This document shows, piece after piece, positions 1-13,600 of a stretch of 64,000 nucleotides of DNA. The position numbers and the translations under genes were made by a program. Position 1 is the first letter of the stretch; each line of letters begins with the position of its first letter. Origin of the DNA: Ichthyophthirius multifiliis (taxonomy: Eukaryota > Ciliophora > Oligohymenophorea > Hymenostomatida); the NCBI RefSeq assembly GCF_000220395.1, contig NW_004086788.1, forward strand, positions 124,001 to 188,000, given 5' to 3'. The notes beneath the pieces were generated by a model, which saw only the letters and a program-made list of their open reading frames with translations, was not told where the DNA came from and made no database searches.

Positions 1-1605
1 GTCTGATATAGTATTTTACAAAGCTGTGTTTTATTTCTAAACTGGAAATTTCATTAAAGCTATCAAAAACTTTCAAAAATCAATATAAATTAAAGGAGTT
101 GAATGTAATAATAATAATAAACTTTATGAATTTGATTTTGATAATTAAACTTATAATATTTACGAGTTTTATTATAGTTGTGCAGCTTGCTTTATTATGA
201 TGAAATAATATAAATAAGCTATTAAATAACTGTAACAATTGAAAGAAATAATACCTAATGAAGGAATAATTAAATAATTAGATTTAATTATCTAAATTTT
301 ATATGATGAAATGTAAAATAGTATATTAAGTTCTTAATATTGTAATATACCTATTTATATTATATATAATAATTATAGATTATTTTTTATTATTAATTAG
401 TAGATGATTCTTAAATAAATTAACTTTGCAATATAGAAATTTTTCCTTATAAAAATAGATTTTGTTCAACTTTTAAATCTTAATAAGCACAATTTTAAAT
501 ATATAAATATTTTGTAAAATAACTAAAATTTTATATATATATATAATTTTAAAACATATAAAAGAAAATAAAACTTTATTTTTGTTTACCTTATGTTGAA
601 TATCCTTCAATAAAACCTTAGTTTGATAATTCTTTGATTGAAAACTTTAAAGTATATTATTATAAACATTATCTTTTAAATTAATTTTTAAAGCCTGAAT
701 TAGTAGAAAACAAACCTGAGGCACCTTGGATAAGAAAATGTTAAGATGGATTTATTCTTACAGAAAATATATAATATTTTGATAACTTAGATTTATAAAC
801 CGAAACTAAAATTGATATTAGTATTTAAATAAGAATAAAAAAAATTATTTTAATTAATTTTTTAGATTAAGTATAAAAATTGGAAACTAATATTATCAGC
901 AATTCATAAATATTAGATTTAAATAACGATGATATAAATAGTTAAAGTTAATGTAATTTTTTTAATTATTTTTTTATAAATAATTATATATGTATTGAAT
1001 AGAATAAAGTTAAATATTTTAGTCTATAAATAAATAAAATCTAAAAGAGATGTTTAAATTAAACGAAAACGTAGAAAAAAACTAAACTAAATAATCTCAA
1101 AAAATTAATGAAATCGAAATTTGTAAATATATAAAATAATCCTTTTATATGAAATATAAAAAAAATATTTTAGAAAAAATAACTTACTAATATTAATTAA
1201 TTATTTATTTTTTAATTATTTAAGTGTTTGGTAAATATTTTTAATTATTTATATTTTTTTGTAATTTTTAATTACAAATTTCTTTTGTTTTTTTTTATTC
1301 TTACAAATATATACAATTTAGAAATATCTTCAAAATATATAAAATAAAAAACAATAATTTGGGATTAATCAAAATCACAAAATTCACTTTTAAAATAAAT
1401 AAATAAATTTTTTAAAATTAATATTTCAATAAATATAAAAAAATTAAAGTAAGCATACTAAGATATAAAAGTATATAATAAGTACTAAATAAAATTCAAT
1501 GCAGATGATTTAATGTATTTTAAATTAATAAACAATACGTTATTAACCTATAAGAAATAAATCGGATACCAGTTAATTGAAGTTTATGTTGTAATGAAGT
1601 TATTA
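1..1605 (+). CDS. TPR-like protein, 3' part (5' end outside window)
   Basis: With TAA/TAG read as Gln, a frame open from base 2 to about 636 encodes two helical-hairpin repeats. The segments FYFQTGNFIKAIKNFQKSI and FIMMKQYKQAIKQLQQLKEI have the aromatic/alanine spacing of tetratricopeptide repeats. A second frame, open from about 541 to 1150, continues with protein-like text (PELVENKPEAPWIRKCQDG). A third block ends at a TGA near 1605 (LLTYKKQIGYQLIEVYVVMK). I take these as exons of one gene joined by short introns, but the splice sites are not resolved and the last block may be separate. TPR proteins are protein-interaction scaffolds; no specific family was recognised. The gene starts left of the window. 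Confidence 0.4.
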
Positions 1606-3016
1606 TGAATGAAAGTAAATTAACAAGTAAAAAAAAAATTGTAAATTGAAAAAATAAATTAATAAATAAAAAACAAGAAAAAACTTAAATCATTAAAATT
1701 TTAAAAATAGAATAAATAGAAAAAGCTGAAAAAAACTAGTAAGAAATAAAATATAGTAATTAATAAATATTTCTTAGAAAATTAACAAATTATTTTGGTA
1801 AAGAATTATTAATCATATAATTAAATTTAGAAAATCATAATAAATTTTTCAATTAAAGATAAAACTAAAAATAAAATAATTTCAATAAATTTAGAACATA
1901 AAAATATTAAAACGCAAAAACAAAAAATATTGAATTGATTGAAAAAAAAAATTGTTGATTTTACTAAAAATAATTTTAAAAAATATACAATAGTTAATAT
2001 TAATTTTATTGTACAGATTAATAAAAAATTGTAATTAATAATTAATTCTGATTCTCACATTGTATATATTTTAAAAAATAAAAGAGTTCAGTGTAATAAA
2101 TAAAATAATAATAATATTTAAATGAAATTATTAATACATTTAAAATAATAAATTATTTAAATAAAAAATTAAAAAATAAATATATATTTATTTTTATAAA
2201 AGTAAATGAATAATTTTAATGATAATATTAAAAAAAAATATATCTTAAGAAAGTTTAAAAAACAAATATTAAAAAATATTAATATAAAATATACATATTG
2301 AATATAATACTTAAATTTAGAAAAATAATCAAATTTAATAAAGTAATATAATCTAAAATTTTTAAATAAAGTATTGTTAAAACAATTATAATAATAAATA
2401 AATGATAAAGATTATTTAAAAAAATAAGTTTGATATTAAAATTATTTAAAATTTGTTAAATAAATATATTAAAAAAAAATTAAGTTTATATTAATCCTAA
2501 TATAAATAATAATTTAAAAAAAAAAAATGTATTGATTAAATATTTTAATAATTTTATAAATAATATTTTATATTATTATTAAAATATATTTTTGTATTCT
2601 ATTAATTAACTAAAAGAATAAAAATTATCTAATTTAAAATTTAAATTAATTGTATAAAAAAAAAATAGATATTTATAATAATAAAAAATAATAAATTAAT
2701 TAATAAAAAAAATATATAATTCTTATTATGACATTTTAATAAAATTGATTTCATTAACTGTTATATAAAAAATTTAAAATAATTATGATTTAAATTAAAT
2801 TAAATTAAATTAAATTAAATTAAAATTAATTAATATAAAAAATATATAATCTTATTAAATATTATTTGAAATACATCATAATATATATATTAATATATTA
2901 TTAATTATTCATAAATAAATTAAAAAAATAATTAATTATTCTTTAGAAATTAGAAACAAAAATAATATAATTATATATCAATAACTTAAAAGAATATTAA
3001 AAATATAAAGTTGTCC
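1606..3016. other. Intergenic AT-rich DNA
   Basis: No gene seen. The stretch is almost pure A/T with long A runs and a short (AAATT)n tract at about 2791-2824. It probably holds the promoter of the VWA gene that starts at 3017. Confidence 0.6.
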
Positions 3017-5026
3017 ATGAGTAATTAAGATTTACAAGAGATAAATGAAATAAAAAATTAAGATAATGATTTGACAAACTAAAAATATGATTATAATTAA
3101 GAAGATGAAAATAAATAAAAAGATATATATGAACCATAAAATGAATATCTTTAAACAATAAATTCCCCTGAAACATTTTAAACTGATGCTTTAAATTAAA
3201 AAGCATTTAAATAAAAAAATTCATAACCTAATAGTCCTTAATCTTAAAAAAATAATAATTCAGATAGTAAAAAAGATAATTTTATATTTATTTATATAAT
3301 TAAAAAAAAAAATAACATTATAAAATTAAATTAAAAAAATATAAAAATTTCAATTAAAAAAGATGAACTAACAAATTTGAATACAAATATGTTATCAAGT
3401 TCTTAAAAGTCTTAAAAGAAATAAATCATAGGAGATTCGAATTTTAAAAAAGTAAATGTAATAGCTCATAAAATCTAAAGTTAGAATTATGAGAATATAA
3501 TATTTAATTTTTAAGATGACGATTAATTATAAAAAAATACTCAGATTTAAATTAATTATGATTTAGAAAAATCGTTATCTATTTAAATGATTTCTTCCTC
3601 TCAATATAAATCTCCAGAAAATATATATCCAATCCTTTTAAGCGTAAAGTTAGCAGATAACGAGTTTCTTTAAAAATATATACAATAAGAATAAAATCAA
3701 GAAAGAGAGGAAAATAATGAAATATTAAAAAAGGAAGAAAATAAATAATAGTAAAATTTAGAGAATTTATTTAATCCTAAAAGTTAGATTTTAAATTAAT
3801 AACGATTCCCTTTAGATCTTATATGTGTAGTAGATACATCTGGATCAATGAATGATAATAATAAAATTGAATTATTAAAGAAAGCCCTTTTAAATTTATT
3901 AACTCTACTTAGTGAAAATGACCGTATGTGTCTTATAACATTTTCAACAGATGCAGAACGATTAACAAAATTGGTTAATATAGGAAAACAGGAAAACAGG
4001 GAGTTTTTAAAAAAATAAATAGAAAAGCTAAAAGGAAAAGGTAGTACAAATATAAACAGTGGAATACATTTAGCATTAGAAGTAATAAAATAAAGATAAT
4101 AAAAAAATCCTATTTGCAGTATTTTTGTACTTAGTGATGGTTTAGATGAAAACGCAGATATTAGAGTTCAAGCTTCTCTTAAAAAATTTAAATTTTATTA
4201 AAATTATAATTTAGATGAAGACAGTTTTACTTTAAATACTTTTGGATTTGGAAATGATCATTGTCCGTTTTTAATGGATAACATAGCTTAATTAATGAAT
4301 GGAAGTTTTTATTATATTTAAGAGTTGGAGAAAATTGAATAGTGTTTTTTGGATGCACTCGGTGGTTTGTTTTCGATTGTGAGTTAAAATGCATAGATTT
4401 AAATTAATTTAAATAATTAAAATGAAGATGAAAATAATTGCAAAATTGTAAAAGTTTATGGGTATGGATGGTAAGAAAAAAAACATAATTCTGAATTTAT
4501 CATTAATATAAATTAATTTATGAGTGGAGTTCAGAAAGATTTTATCTTCGAATGTTAAGGATAGCTAAAAGAAGGACAAATTTAAGCATTATTAGTGGCA
4601 AAAGATATTAATAAATAAATATGTTTTACAAAAAGTTGTTAGTTATAAATTCTAAGTTATTAAAGTAGTTCGGAATTCGAAAAATAGATTGCACTTAACC
4701 ATTTAAGAGTTAAGGGTGCTGAATATATTGATTAGGCACAAAATATGGCTTCTAATAAATAGTTTTAAGAAGCAAATTAAATTGTTTAGAATATTTTAAA
4801 TGAAATAAAAGGATAAAATCTATAACTAGAGTTAAGAAATTTAATTAATGATTTGGAAGATATCAAAGGTAAACTTGACTAAAAAGAAACTGAAAAAGCA
4901 GGATGGCGTAAGTTTGTATCGTGTAGAAGAATATATATGGAATAAAAATCTGATGGTTATGGTAATTGCTATTAAAATTTGGTTTAAAAATTTATTTTTA
5001 AAAAATTCTTTAAAGTTAATAAATGA
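3017..5026 (+). CDS. VWA-domain protein
   Basis: One uninterrupted 669-codon frame (TAA/TAG as Gln) from ATG 3017 to TGA 5024-5026, with no intron needed. Residues about 1-260 are Asn/Gln/Lys-rich and look disordered. From about residue 263 comes a von Willebrand A domain with an intact metal-adhesion (MIDAS) motif, DTSGSMN. It is followed by the usual strand and helix pattern, including KGKGSTNINSGIHLAL and CSIFVLSDGLDENADIR. The rest (about residues 450-669) resembles the C-terminal part of ciliate and plant VWA proteins that often carry a RING finger, but no RING is visible here. Such proteins are cytoplasmic adaptors or regulators with a divalent metal in the VWA fold. No partner can be named. 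The family call is firm; the exact function is open. Confidence 0.85.
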
Positions 5027-5930
5027 CAAATAATATAAAAAAATATTATTTAAACAATATAAAATACTTTTTAATATTAGAAGAATTTTTTTTTGTATTG
5101 ATATAATATAATATAAATATTTTTATTCAAAGTTTTTTTATATTAAACTATTTTTTTACTTATAAAATTATATTAATATATGCTTTATTTGTTTTGTTGT
5201 TGAAAAAAATTGAAATTTATATATAAATTTAATTAATAAAATAATATATATATTATAAGATTAACATATAAATAACACAAATTTGTTTTTTTAAAAATCA
5301 TTATTTTTAATTTTTTAAAATACATAACTTTTATTAAAAATTAAACAATATCAATAATTAAATATAAAATTTAAATTTTTTTAACATTTATATTGTACTA
5401 AAAAAAATTAATTTTTAAAAAACATAAATATAATATTAATTTATATATAAAGAAAAAAAAGTGAATTATTAAATAATTATAATTATGATATTTAATAAAA
5501 TATATTATAATAATAAATAATTATTTTTTATAGTTTTTTTATACCTATATCTAAAATAATTGCTGTGATTATACCTATTAAAAATTTAACATTTAAATTA
5601 AAAAATTAAGACATTATTAATTTTTTATTTTTATCTTTTGAGATAAACTAAATAAATAAATAAAATTTTCATTTTAAATTATTTTGATTATATTTATTGA
5701 TAAAATATTATATTTTAATAAATAATTATTATTTCATTATATATTTAAACAATATTTTTACTTTCATAAAAAAAAAATTATATTTGTATATAAATATAAA
5801 TAATAAAAAAAATAGATTAAAATTTAGTATAAAAAATGTGAACAATAATTAAAATTAAATATAAAAATTTATAATATATGAAATATTAAATAAATAGCAT
5901 ATATTAACTAAATAAATTAACAAAAAGTAT
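5027..5930. other. Intergenic AT-rich DNA
   Basis: No gene seen; only A/T tracts and short T or A runs. Confidence 0.6.
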
Positions 5931-5959
5931 TAATTATTAATCTTATGTTTATTGAAATA

Positions 5960-7290
5960 AATAAAAAATTTGAACATTAATTATAAATTAGTTAGAATTA
6001 TTTCTAAAAAGTCATGATTTTGTAAACTAATAAAATTCCTAAAAACTTATATAAATTTTGTGAATTAGAATCTCAAATATAAAGGACATATATCTTTAGA
6101 AATAATTAAATTATAAATTAGAGAAATAAGAACTTTACAGTTTTTATCATATTTTTTTAATTTATGTTTTTCTATATTTCCTCAAATATTTTATTTACAG
6201 ATAATCAAACTAATGTCTTTACTAAATAAAAATGTAGTAAAAAAAACTAAAAAATATAAATTTATAATATTCCAGAACTTGAAAAAAATGAATAAGTTTA
6301 AAACTATTTTTCATAATTTGAAAGCTATAAGTAAAACTTCAAAACAATCAATTTTTTACATGCAAAAATAAATATAATAAGGACTTTAATTCATTTAAAA
6401 TATAATTTATTTAGGTTCAACTATATATTGATTTGAATATGGTAGAAAAATCAAAGATTTTTATTCTAATCTAATACATAATATGTAATTATTAAATAAA
6501 TAAAAAAAAATTGCAAATTATTATCTTTATTTTTATTTTATTTATTTTTAATTAATTTTTTTTTATAATATATATTGTTTATATAGTTTAAAATTTATCT
6601 GTCATAATATGTCTCGGCTTAGTTTATTTGCTTTATAAAAATGTATTAAATGACAAATTATTAAATAATATAACAATCTAATATTGGAAAGTTATTTAAT
6701 ATTATTTCTAATGATTTAGGAACGATTGAACGATTGAATTAATTATTTATTTTCCTTTTATGGCTATACGTATTCATATATTATTTTTAATTTCTGCTAT
6801 CATTTCAAACGGAAGTTTTTTATATTTATTTCTTTACAAATTTAAATAAAATTATTTAAATTAAATATTTTGAAATGAAAAATAGATATCAGACAAAAAA
6901 ATTGATAAATAAAAAAAATATTATAACATTAACTTCATATAAAGAAACAATAGGGAAATATATTGAAGCCTTTTAAAAATGTAAGGATTGAAAAAATCTT
7001 GTTGGGATTATATAAATACATTTAGAGTAAAAAAGTCAAACTGTTTTTAATATAAATTCTTTATAGAGCAAATTCAGCAGTTTTTATATTAATAGCTGCT
7101 TTTATACGAATCGCTATTGTTAACTATAAAGATGAAGTGGAAATAAATAGCTCTAAAATATTTTATTTAGTATAATTACATAGTCTTAAAGGAATTATTT
7201 TCTTATCTGGAATTAGAATAGGATTTTTATTTCAATATTAGAACGTTTTGCAGAATCTATTTTGCATAAAACAATTTAAATATAAATTAT
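5960..7290 (+). pseudogene. ABC transporter (ABCC-like) transmembrane-domain fragments
   Basis: Pieces of the type-1 ABC exporter membrane domain are recognisable but lie in different frames and in an unexpected order. About 6080-6200 reads LEIIKLQIREIRTLQFLSYF, like the coupling helix after transmembrane helix 4. About 6660-6990 reads IGKLFNIISNDLGTIE, the hallmark ISND motif that should come before it. About 7070-7280 reads AAFIRIAIVNYKDEVEINSS and SKIFYLVQLHSLKGI, like the end of the domain (normally ELTASKVFTSLALFN). No nucleotide-binding domain, Walker A or signature motif follows. The order suggests two partial copies, and several in-frame TGAs interrupt them. I read this as a decayed, possibly duplicated ABCC-type gene. 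A heavily intron-split gene is less likely. Confidence 0.4.
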
Positions 7291-8205
7291 GATTTTAATA
7301 AAATTAGAAAGGAATTTCTTTGAAAAACTAAAGAATTTAAAATGTAAATAAAATGCATCCAATAATTATATATATTAATTAAATAGTTTTAAAAATATAT
7401 AATTTATCAACTTTAGCTTCATATGTTATTTAAGAACTCGGATTAAACATCCACATTATAACCTCTCTAATTTTTGTTTATTTACTCTTATTTTTTTATA
7501 TTATTTATCATATTTGTATTTATATATACTATTTAGTTTTTTAATATCAAGTTCTGTAATAACCATAAATTAAAATATTTATTATATTACAATATGAAAA
7601 TGATTTTTTTAATATTTAAATGTAATTTGTGTTGAAAATTGTTAATTATAATATAAAATAATAATAATTTATATTTAGCTAAATGATATTTCTTCTGTAA
7701 TTTTTTAACAAATATATCAAAATTATAAGGTTTATTGTCTCATTTATAGTTAATTGATTTTTTTTTTAAAAAAAAATTATGAACATATAATATTATTTTT
7801 TTAATTTTATATATTTATTTTAATAGAGCTCATAGGATTTTTAATTTATAAAATGGATTAGCATATAAATATATTTTTTTTAATTTAAATATTAAAGATT
7901 AATATAGCAAATATTAAGTTTAATAATAAATTTTATATTTGCAATTTATTCATTTTATAATCTTTTATATGCTTATAGAAATTTCACTGTCTTCTTTTTA
8001 TTGTAAATTATTTATTCTTTTAATATATGAATAAAAAATTTACAATTTTATTTAATCCATTGTTTAAAATTATTAATAATATTTTATTTATAAGAAATAA
8101 AAATTGTTTATTAAATTTATAAATTAGATTAAAATAATATTTATAGTATATTATTTTTTTTCAAAAAAAATAAAAATAGATTTAAAATAAAAAGCTTATA
8201 CTTAA
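7291..8205. other. AT-rich DNA upstream of the glutamate receptor-like gene
   Basis: No convincing coding text. Short blocks near 7420-7470 are slightly less AT-rich but match nothing I know. The 3' end should hold the promoter of the gene at 8206. Confidence 0.5.
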
Positions 8206-10154
8206 ATGATTTAAATCATCTGGATATTAATTTTTTGTGCATATTTTTAAATAAGTTTTTAAAATAATTAAATAAAATAATTTAATTTATATGTGTATCC
8301 TATTTATCCTTTAACTTATTGCGAAATAGGAAACAAACTATAAATAGATAGTAAAAATCCATAAATTAATTAAAAGGATTTTTAAGGTTATGAGTTCGAT
8401 ATTGTTATGTAAAGAAAAAACAATAATACAAATATATATATAAAACAAAGTTTTAAAGCATGAATATATATTTTTTATTATAAATTAAAATTAAAATAAT
8501 TCATTTATATATAAAAGAAAATCGCTAATATTTATTCAAGAAACATATTAAATTAATGTTTTGTGTGTATAAGAGGATGATCTTATTAAAAATGTATAAA
8601 ATATTTAGTAAAATTCTATTTAAATAGGAATTGGGAATCAGAAATTATTAAAAAAAATAAACATAAATATAAAATATCAATTCCTTTTCATAAGAGTACT
8701 TTTAAAATGGTTGTTAAATAGAATAAAGTAAATACATATTGGATTTTTTTAATTCCTTTAAGTGTTGAAGCTATATTTTCTTATATGGGATCAGGTATTT
8801 TAGTTGGAATTTTGATCTGGTTAATGGAAGAAAAAGTATGGAATAGACCAAAAAAAGAGCACATTTATAATATTTTTGAAGTTGTTTATGATGTATTTTT
8901 AAGTTTGTTTTTCACTAATATTATAAATTTAAAATAAGTTAGTTCAAGAATTATTTTATGGTTTTTTTGGTTTAATATTTTCGTTTTTACAATTATTTAT
9001 TAAGCAAACTTGACAGAAAAAATTTATTTATATGCATAAAAACGTTATAAATCTAAAAATTTATTTTTTATATATATAAAATTATTTTACATAATTATAG
9101 CAAACTATGAAAGCTTTTCAGATGCTTTAAATAAAAATGCTAAAATAGGTTTATTTGATACATACGGATATGAAATACAATATTTAGAATTAAAATAATA
9201 AAACATTATATATTATAAGTAAGATCCTTAAAATATATCTGTAAAAAAAATAAAATAATTAAATAAATCATAATTTAATGAAAATAATAAAGTAAATGTT
9301 TAAAGACTTATAAGATGATAAGATTGATGCTATATTAGGGGAATAATTTATTGTCGAGCATTATTAAACTTATTATTGTGATATGTTTACTATAGATGAA
9401 GTCGAATATGTTTTTAATTATATTACTTTATTTTCCTAAAATACTAATTAGTAATTTATATAGTTATATAATAATTACTTAAAACTATAAATTGATCAAA
9501 ATCCTATCCTTGAAAAATTAAAATAGGTAATTAGTTAAAACGAGGAAATATAAAAATGTAATATTGATGAAGATAAAATAAAAATCAATATAAATGAATT
9601 ATTAGGTTTATGGATTATTTTAGGAAGTGTTTTTTTATTCTTATTTATACTTTGGATTTTAAAAAAAATATTTAAATGGAAAATAAGTTATTATATGAGC
9701 TAATATTATACTTATTTAAGTTAAAAAAATAATTTTTATGAAGAATAATTAAATGTACTAATAAATTAAGAATGCTTAAGTAAATTTTTTATATATTTTA
9801 TTATTTCTATTTTATATTATAATAAAAAAAGAGATTTTAGATAGTTATAAATAAATGCTATTTGAAGAAATATTATAATTTGAAAATAATTTAATGTTAT
9901 AGAACTTTTTATAAAATAATCAAATGATTGAAATCATAGATGGTAGTAATAATTAAAATTAAGAATGTATTAACAATGATGTAAACTAAGGCTTAAGCTA
10001 AATTGATAGTAATTTACTATATTTGTAATAAGCAAATTCAGCGAAACCAAAATCTAGTGTCTCTGGAAGAATTAAAAACGTAAAAACCAAAACTATGAAT
10101 TCTATAAATGATGAAACACATAATTTACGATTAAATGCAATTAAACTTAATTGA
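8206..10154 (+). CDS. Ionotropic glutamate receptor-like channel
   Basis: ATG 8206 starts a hydrophobic signal peptide (MIQIIWILIFCAYFQIS). The first ligand-binding lobe follows directly (QGYEFDIV, then DDLIKNVQNIQQNSIQIGIG and ISIPFHKSTFK), so the usual large amino-terminal domain is absent. Next come M1 (YWIFLIPLSVEAIF), a pore loop (LSLFFTN), M3 with YQANLTEK matching the canonical SYTANLA gating motif, the second lobe (KIGLFDTYGYE, MFKDLQDDKIDAILGEQF) and the last helix LWIILGSVFLFLFILWILKK. The tail is about 130 residues. Inferred introns are 8409-8517, 9241-9292 and 9780-9831; all fit frame and GT..AG. One base appears missing in the A run at 8650-8657, which separates the GIGN frame from the IPFHK frame. 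The product is probably a ligand-gated cation channel of about 578 residues. The family call is strong. Confidence 0.85.
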
Positions 10155-10633
10155 AATATATTTTATAAATAATTTATGGCAAATTATATATTTTATTTAT
10201 TTGAATTATATTCCAATTTAAAATAAGATTTTTAAATTAAACTATAAAGTAAATCAAATTTATTTTACTATATAAAACATAAATTTATAATTATTATTAT
10301 TCTCTTAAATTAAATATATATTTAAAAAACTTATTTTTTTGTATATCAAATTTGAATCTTCAAACTTAATTTTATATATTATTATATAAATTAATTTGAA
10401 CTGCTTTTATTAATTTCAAATATTTTTTAATTTGTTTTCAATGTATTTTTTAAAAAAAAATCCAAATCAAGATAATAAGGATATTAACTATTTTTTCATG
10501 TCTCCTATTTATTTTATTTAATTGAATTTTTTTGAAAAATAATATCAATAAATAAGTAATATTTGAAAAATTAAATAGTTTTAATTATTTAAGCAAATAT
10601 TAAAATATTTAGAAATTTATTTTTAAATTAAAA
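10155..10633. other. Intergenic AT-rich DNA
   Basis: Nothing recognisable. It separates two genes on the same strand. Confidence 0.6.
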
Positions 10634-13600
10634 ATGGTTTTTTTCAATAAATATCTAAATTTAATAAGGAAAGCTGATCTGTTTGGAATTCCTGTCAATT
10701 TTAATATAAACTAATAGGATAAATATAAAACTAGTATCGGAGGATTCTTTTCATTAATAATGTTAATGATTGTTTTCATATTTTTTTGGACAAGTATTTA
10801 AATATTTAATTGTTTATTTTATTTAAAAAACTAATAATTAATATTTGTATTTAAAACAGAGACTATAGATTTTTTAACAAAGTAAAATATAATTATTTAG
10901 ACAAAGACCTAATTTATATAAGATCCTCCAGCTAAAAATATTACTAGTAATAGCTTTATGTTTGCGATTAGATTAGATTAAGATGACTTTATAAAAAATC
11001 CTTTTTTTAATGTAACTTTAATTAAAAGGTATAAAAATAATTTATAAATATTAAGAAATATTTTAATTAGCAATATTTTATTTTTTAAAAAAATTTAAGG
11101 CATTATTATTTTGATGATTAAAATAAAAAATAAAAAAAGTATACCAATAGAATTAGAATAATGTAACGAACATCATTTTAAAAAATTTGATAGTTAATTC
11201 TACAATTTTACTGAGTTCTTTATTTAAAATAATTACGACTTTTTATGTCCAAAGTAAATACAAAACTGAAATTTGAATATGTAATATATTATTTTTAAAT
11301 ATAGATTTGACTATTTAATTACTCTTTAAGGATAATTTAATTCTTAGACTTTTTAATTTGCTAAATTTGAAATAAAATTATGTGATTAAAAGAATCAAGG
11401 TTAAATATAAATAAAATATATATACTTATAAATTAATTTTATCTTTGTATTTATGAAATTTAAATAACACTTACTTTATAAAAAAGTAATTGGAAATTGT
11501 CACTCCGAAGAAAAGGTTGAAGAGTATGTTAAATAGTAAGGAGGATCGGTGGGTGTTGCATTAGTTATAACAAGCAGTATATTGAATCAAGAAAATTCAA
11601 AAAATTATAATCAATATTATTTAAATGAAGATCATTATTTTACTTTTGTTCCGAAAAAAATGAGAAAAAACACAGATACATATTTAAGAACTGTTACTAT
11701 ATAAACTGATGAAAGTCTGACTCCATACTAAAATATTTATAATGAAAATATAGAACTCTATGAATTAAATGATATGAAAACAACAACTGAATTAGATAAT
11801 AATACTAATACTTATATATAAATATATTTAAGAGCTAGTCAAATCTATAAAATATACTAAAGAAGTTATTAAAAGATTAGTGACATGTTAAGCCACTTAG
11901 GAGGATTCATATAAATTATTTTCGTTTCAATAAGGTCAATAAAAATAAAATAAATATTAATTATTATTACGTTTATATTTGAATTATATATTATAAATTA
12001 TTTATTAATAAAAAAATAGTATTATCATGATTTAATATAATAAGTTTTAATTTACATTAGATTTAGCCAATGAATTATATTAATTTGATTTTGAAGATTA
12101 ATAAAATAATTAAATAGAAAGCAATAATTAAGAAATATAATAAAGTTAAATATAAAGAAATTCTTCTGATTTCAAAAATAATTATAAATTGTTAAAAAAA
12201 AATAGTGAAAATACATAGGTTACGTTTAATATAAATAATAATGATAAAAATGTAAAATAAAAGATTATTATTTTATATTTTTATTTATTAAATATTTAAA
12301 TAAGATTACTAATATTGAAAATTATATAACTAATAATAATAATTAAAAAAATTAGTTTATAAAAAATAATAATAATTAAGAAATACCAGATCAAAAACAT
12401 GATAATATAAAATAAGAAAATCAAAATAATAATAACAATAGAAATTAATTGAATTCGGAAAATAAAAATTAAGAAGAAACAAAGTTAAATTAAAAAAAGT
12501 GTAATGTTTTAGACAAGGACATTAATGAAATCGATAATCATAAAATCTTTGAATTTAATCATAATAATTTAGATAATAATAAAAACAAAATAAATAATTT
12601 AATAGACAATAATATTAATTAAAATGGTCTAAGTTTATATTCAAACTTAAGCAATTAAAAATAACAAAAATCAATTGAAAAGTTTAAATTTATTGTTAAA
12701 AAGTTAGGAAAATATATAGTTTGTGTTAAAAGATTCTAAGCTATTGGATATTCTAAATAAATGTTTTACTAATTAAATTAATTGAAAGGCTTGAATTTAT
12801 AATCTAAAAAAAATTATATAATTGAATAGTTTTAAAGAATAGTAAATCTAAATTACAAAAATAAATTATAATTCTGTTAAATATTTAATTTTTGTAAAAT
12901 AAATAAACTTAGATATGAATTATTATAAAAATCTAAACAATAAATATCAAAAGATTTAGATATATTTCTAATTTTAGATAAGCTGTAAGAAATAGATAAA
13001 TTAAAATAAATTTTTTTAAACGAACAGCAATTAAATCTTTTTAATTTTATATAAAAACCAAAAATATCAAGAAAAAATTAAATAAATTTAAAATAAGTAT
13101 TTAAAGCAAATATTTATAGAAATACATAATAAAAAATTTCAACTCAATAAAGTCCTCTTTAAAATAAATAAACAAGTAAAAAAAGATTTAATTCACTTTT
13201 TAATTTAAAAGATAAGTTTTAAAACATAGAAGCGTTTTAAGTAAACTTATATTAAAATCTTCAATAAAATATATTATTCCATTTATTTATAGAAATTATT
13301 TTAATCTTATTATTTATTATTGGATGATAATGATGCAATGAATTAAATGTATAATATAATATATTTTAATATAAATTTTTTATTATATACATATAGATTG
13401 AATTATCGATTAATATAATCTTTAGGTGATGATATTTGCCAAGTTTTTGAATTATCAAAATAAGTTTTTGAATCTGAAAATTAGAAATAACGAAAACTAC
13501 TTTAATACTCTAAAATGTTAAAGTCGAAGAAAATTGGATCACTTTATATGAGACCTAAAATAATATCAGATTTTAAAATAAATTTAAAAAATTAAATCGA

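Noticed and set aside
541-720. Pogo/Tigger-like transposase text (IKPQFDNSLIENFKVYYYK)
   Set aside because: It resembles the pogo LQPLDxxxIxxFKxxY block, but no other DDE motif follows and it sits next to TPR-like exons, so a host gene exon is more likely.
11029-11139. Frame break in the nine-exon membrane protein near an A7 run
   Set aside because: A single 111-nt GT..AG intron (11029-11139) joins the exons in frame, so no indel is needed.
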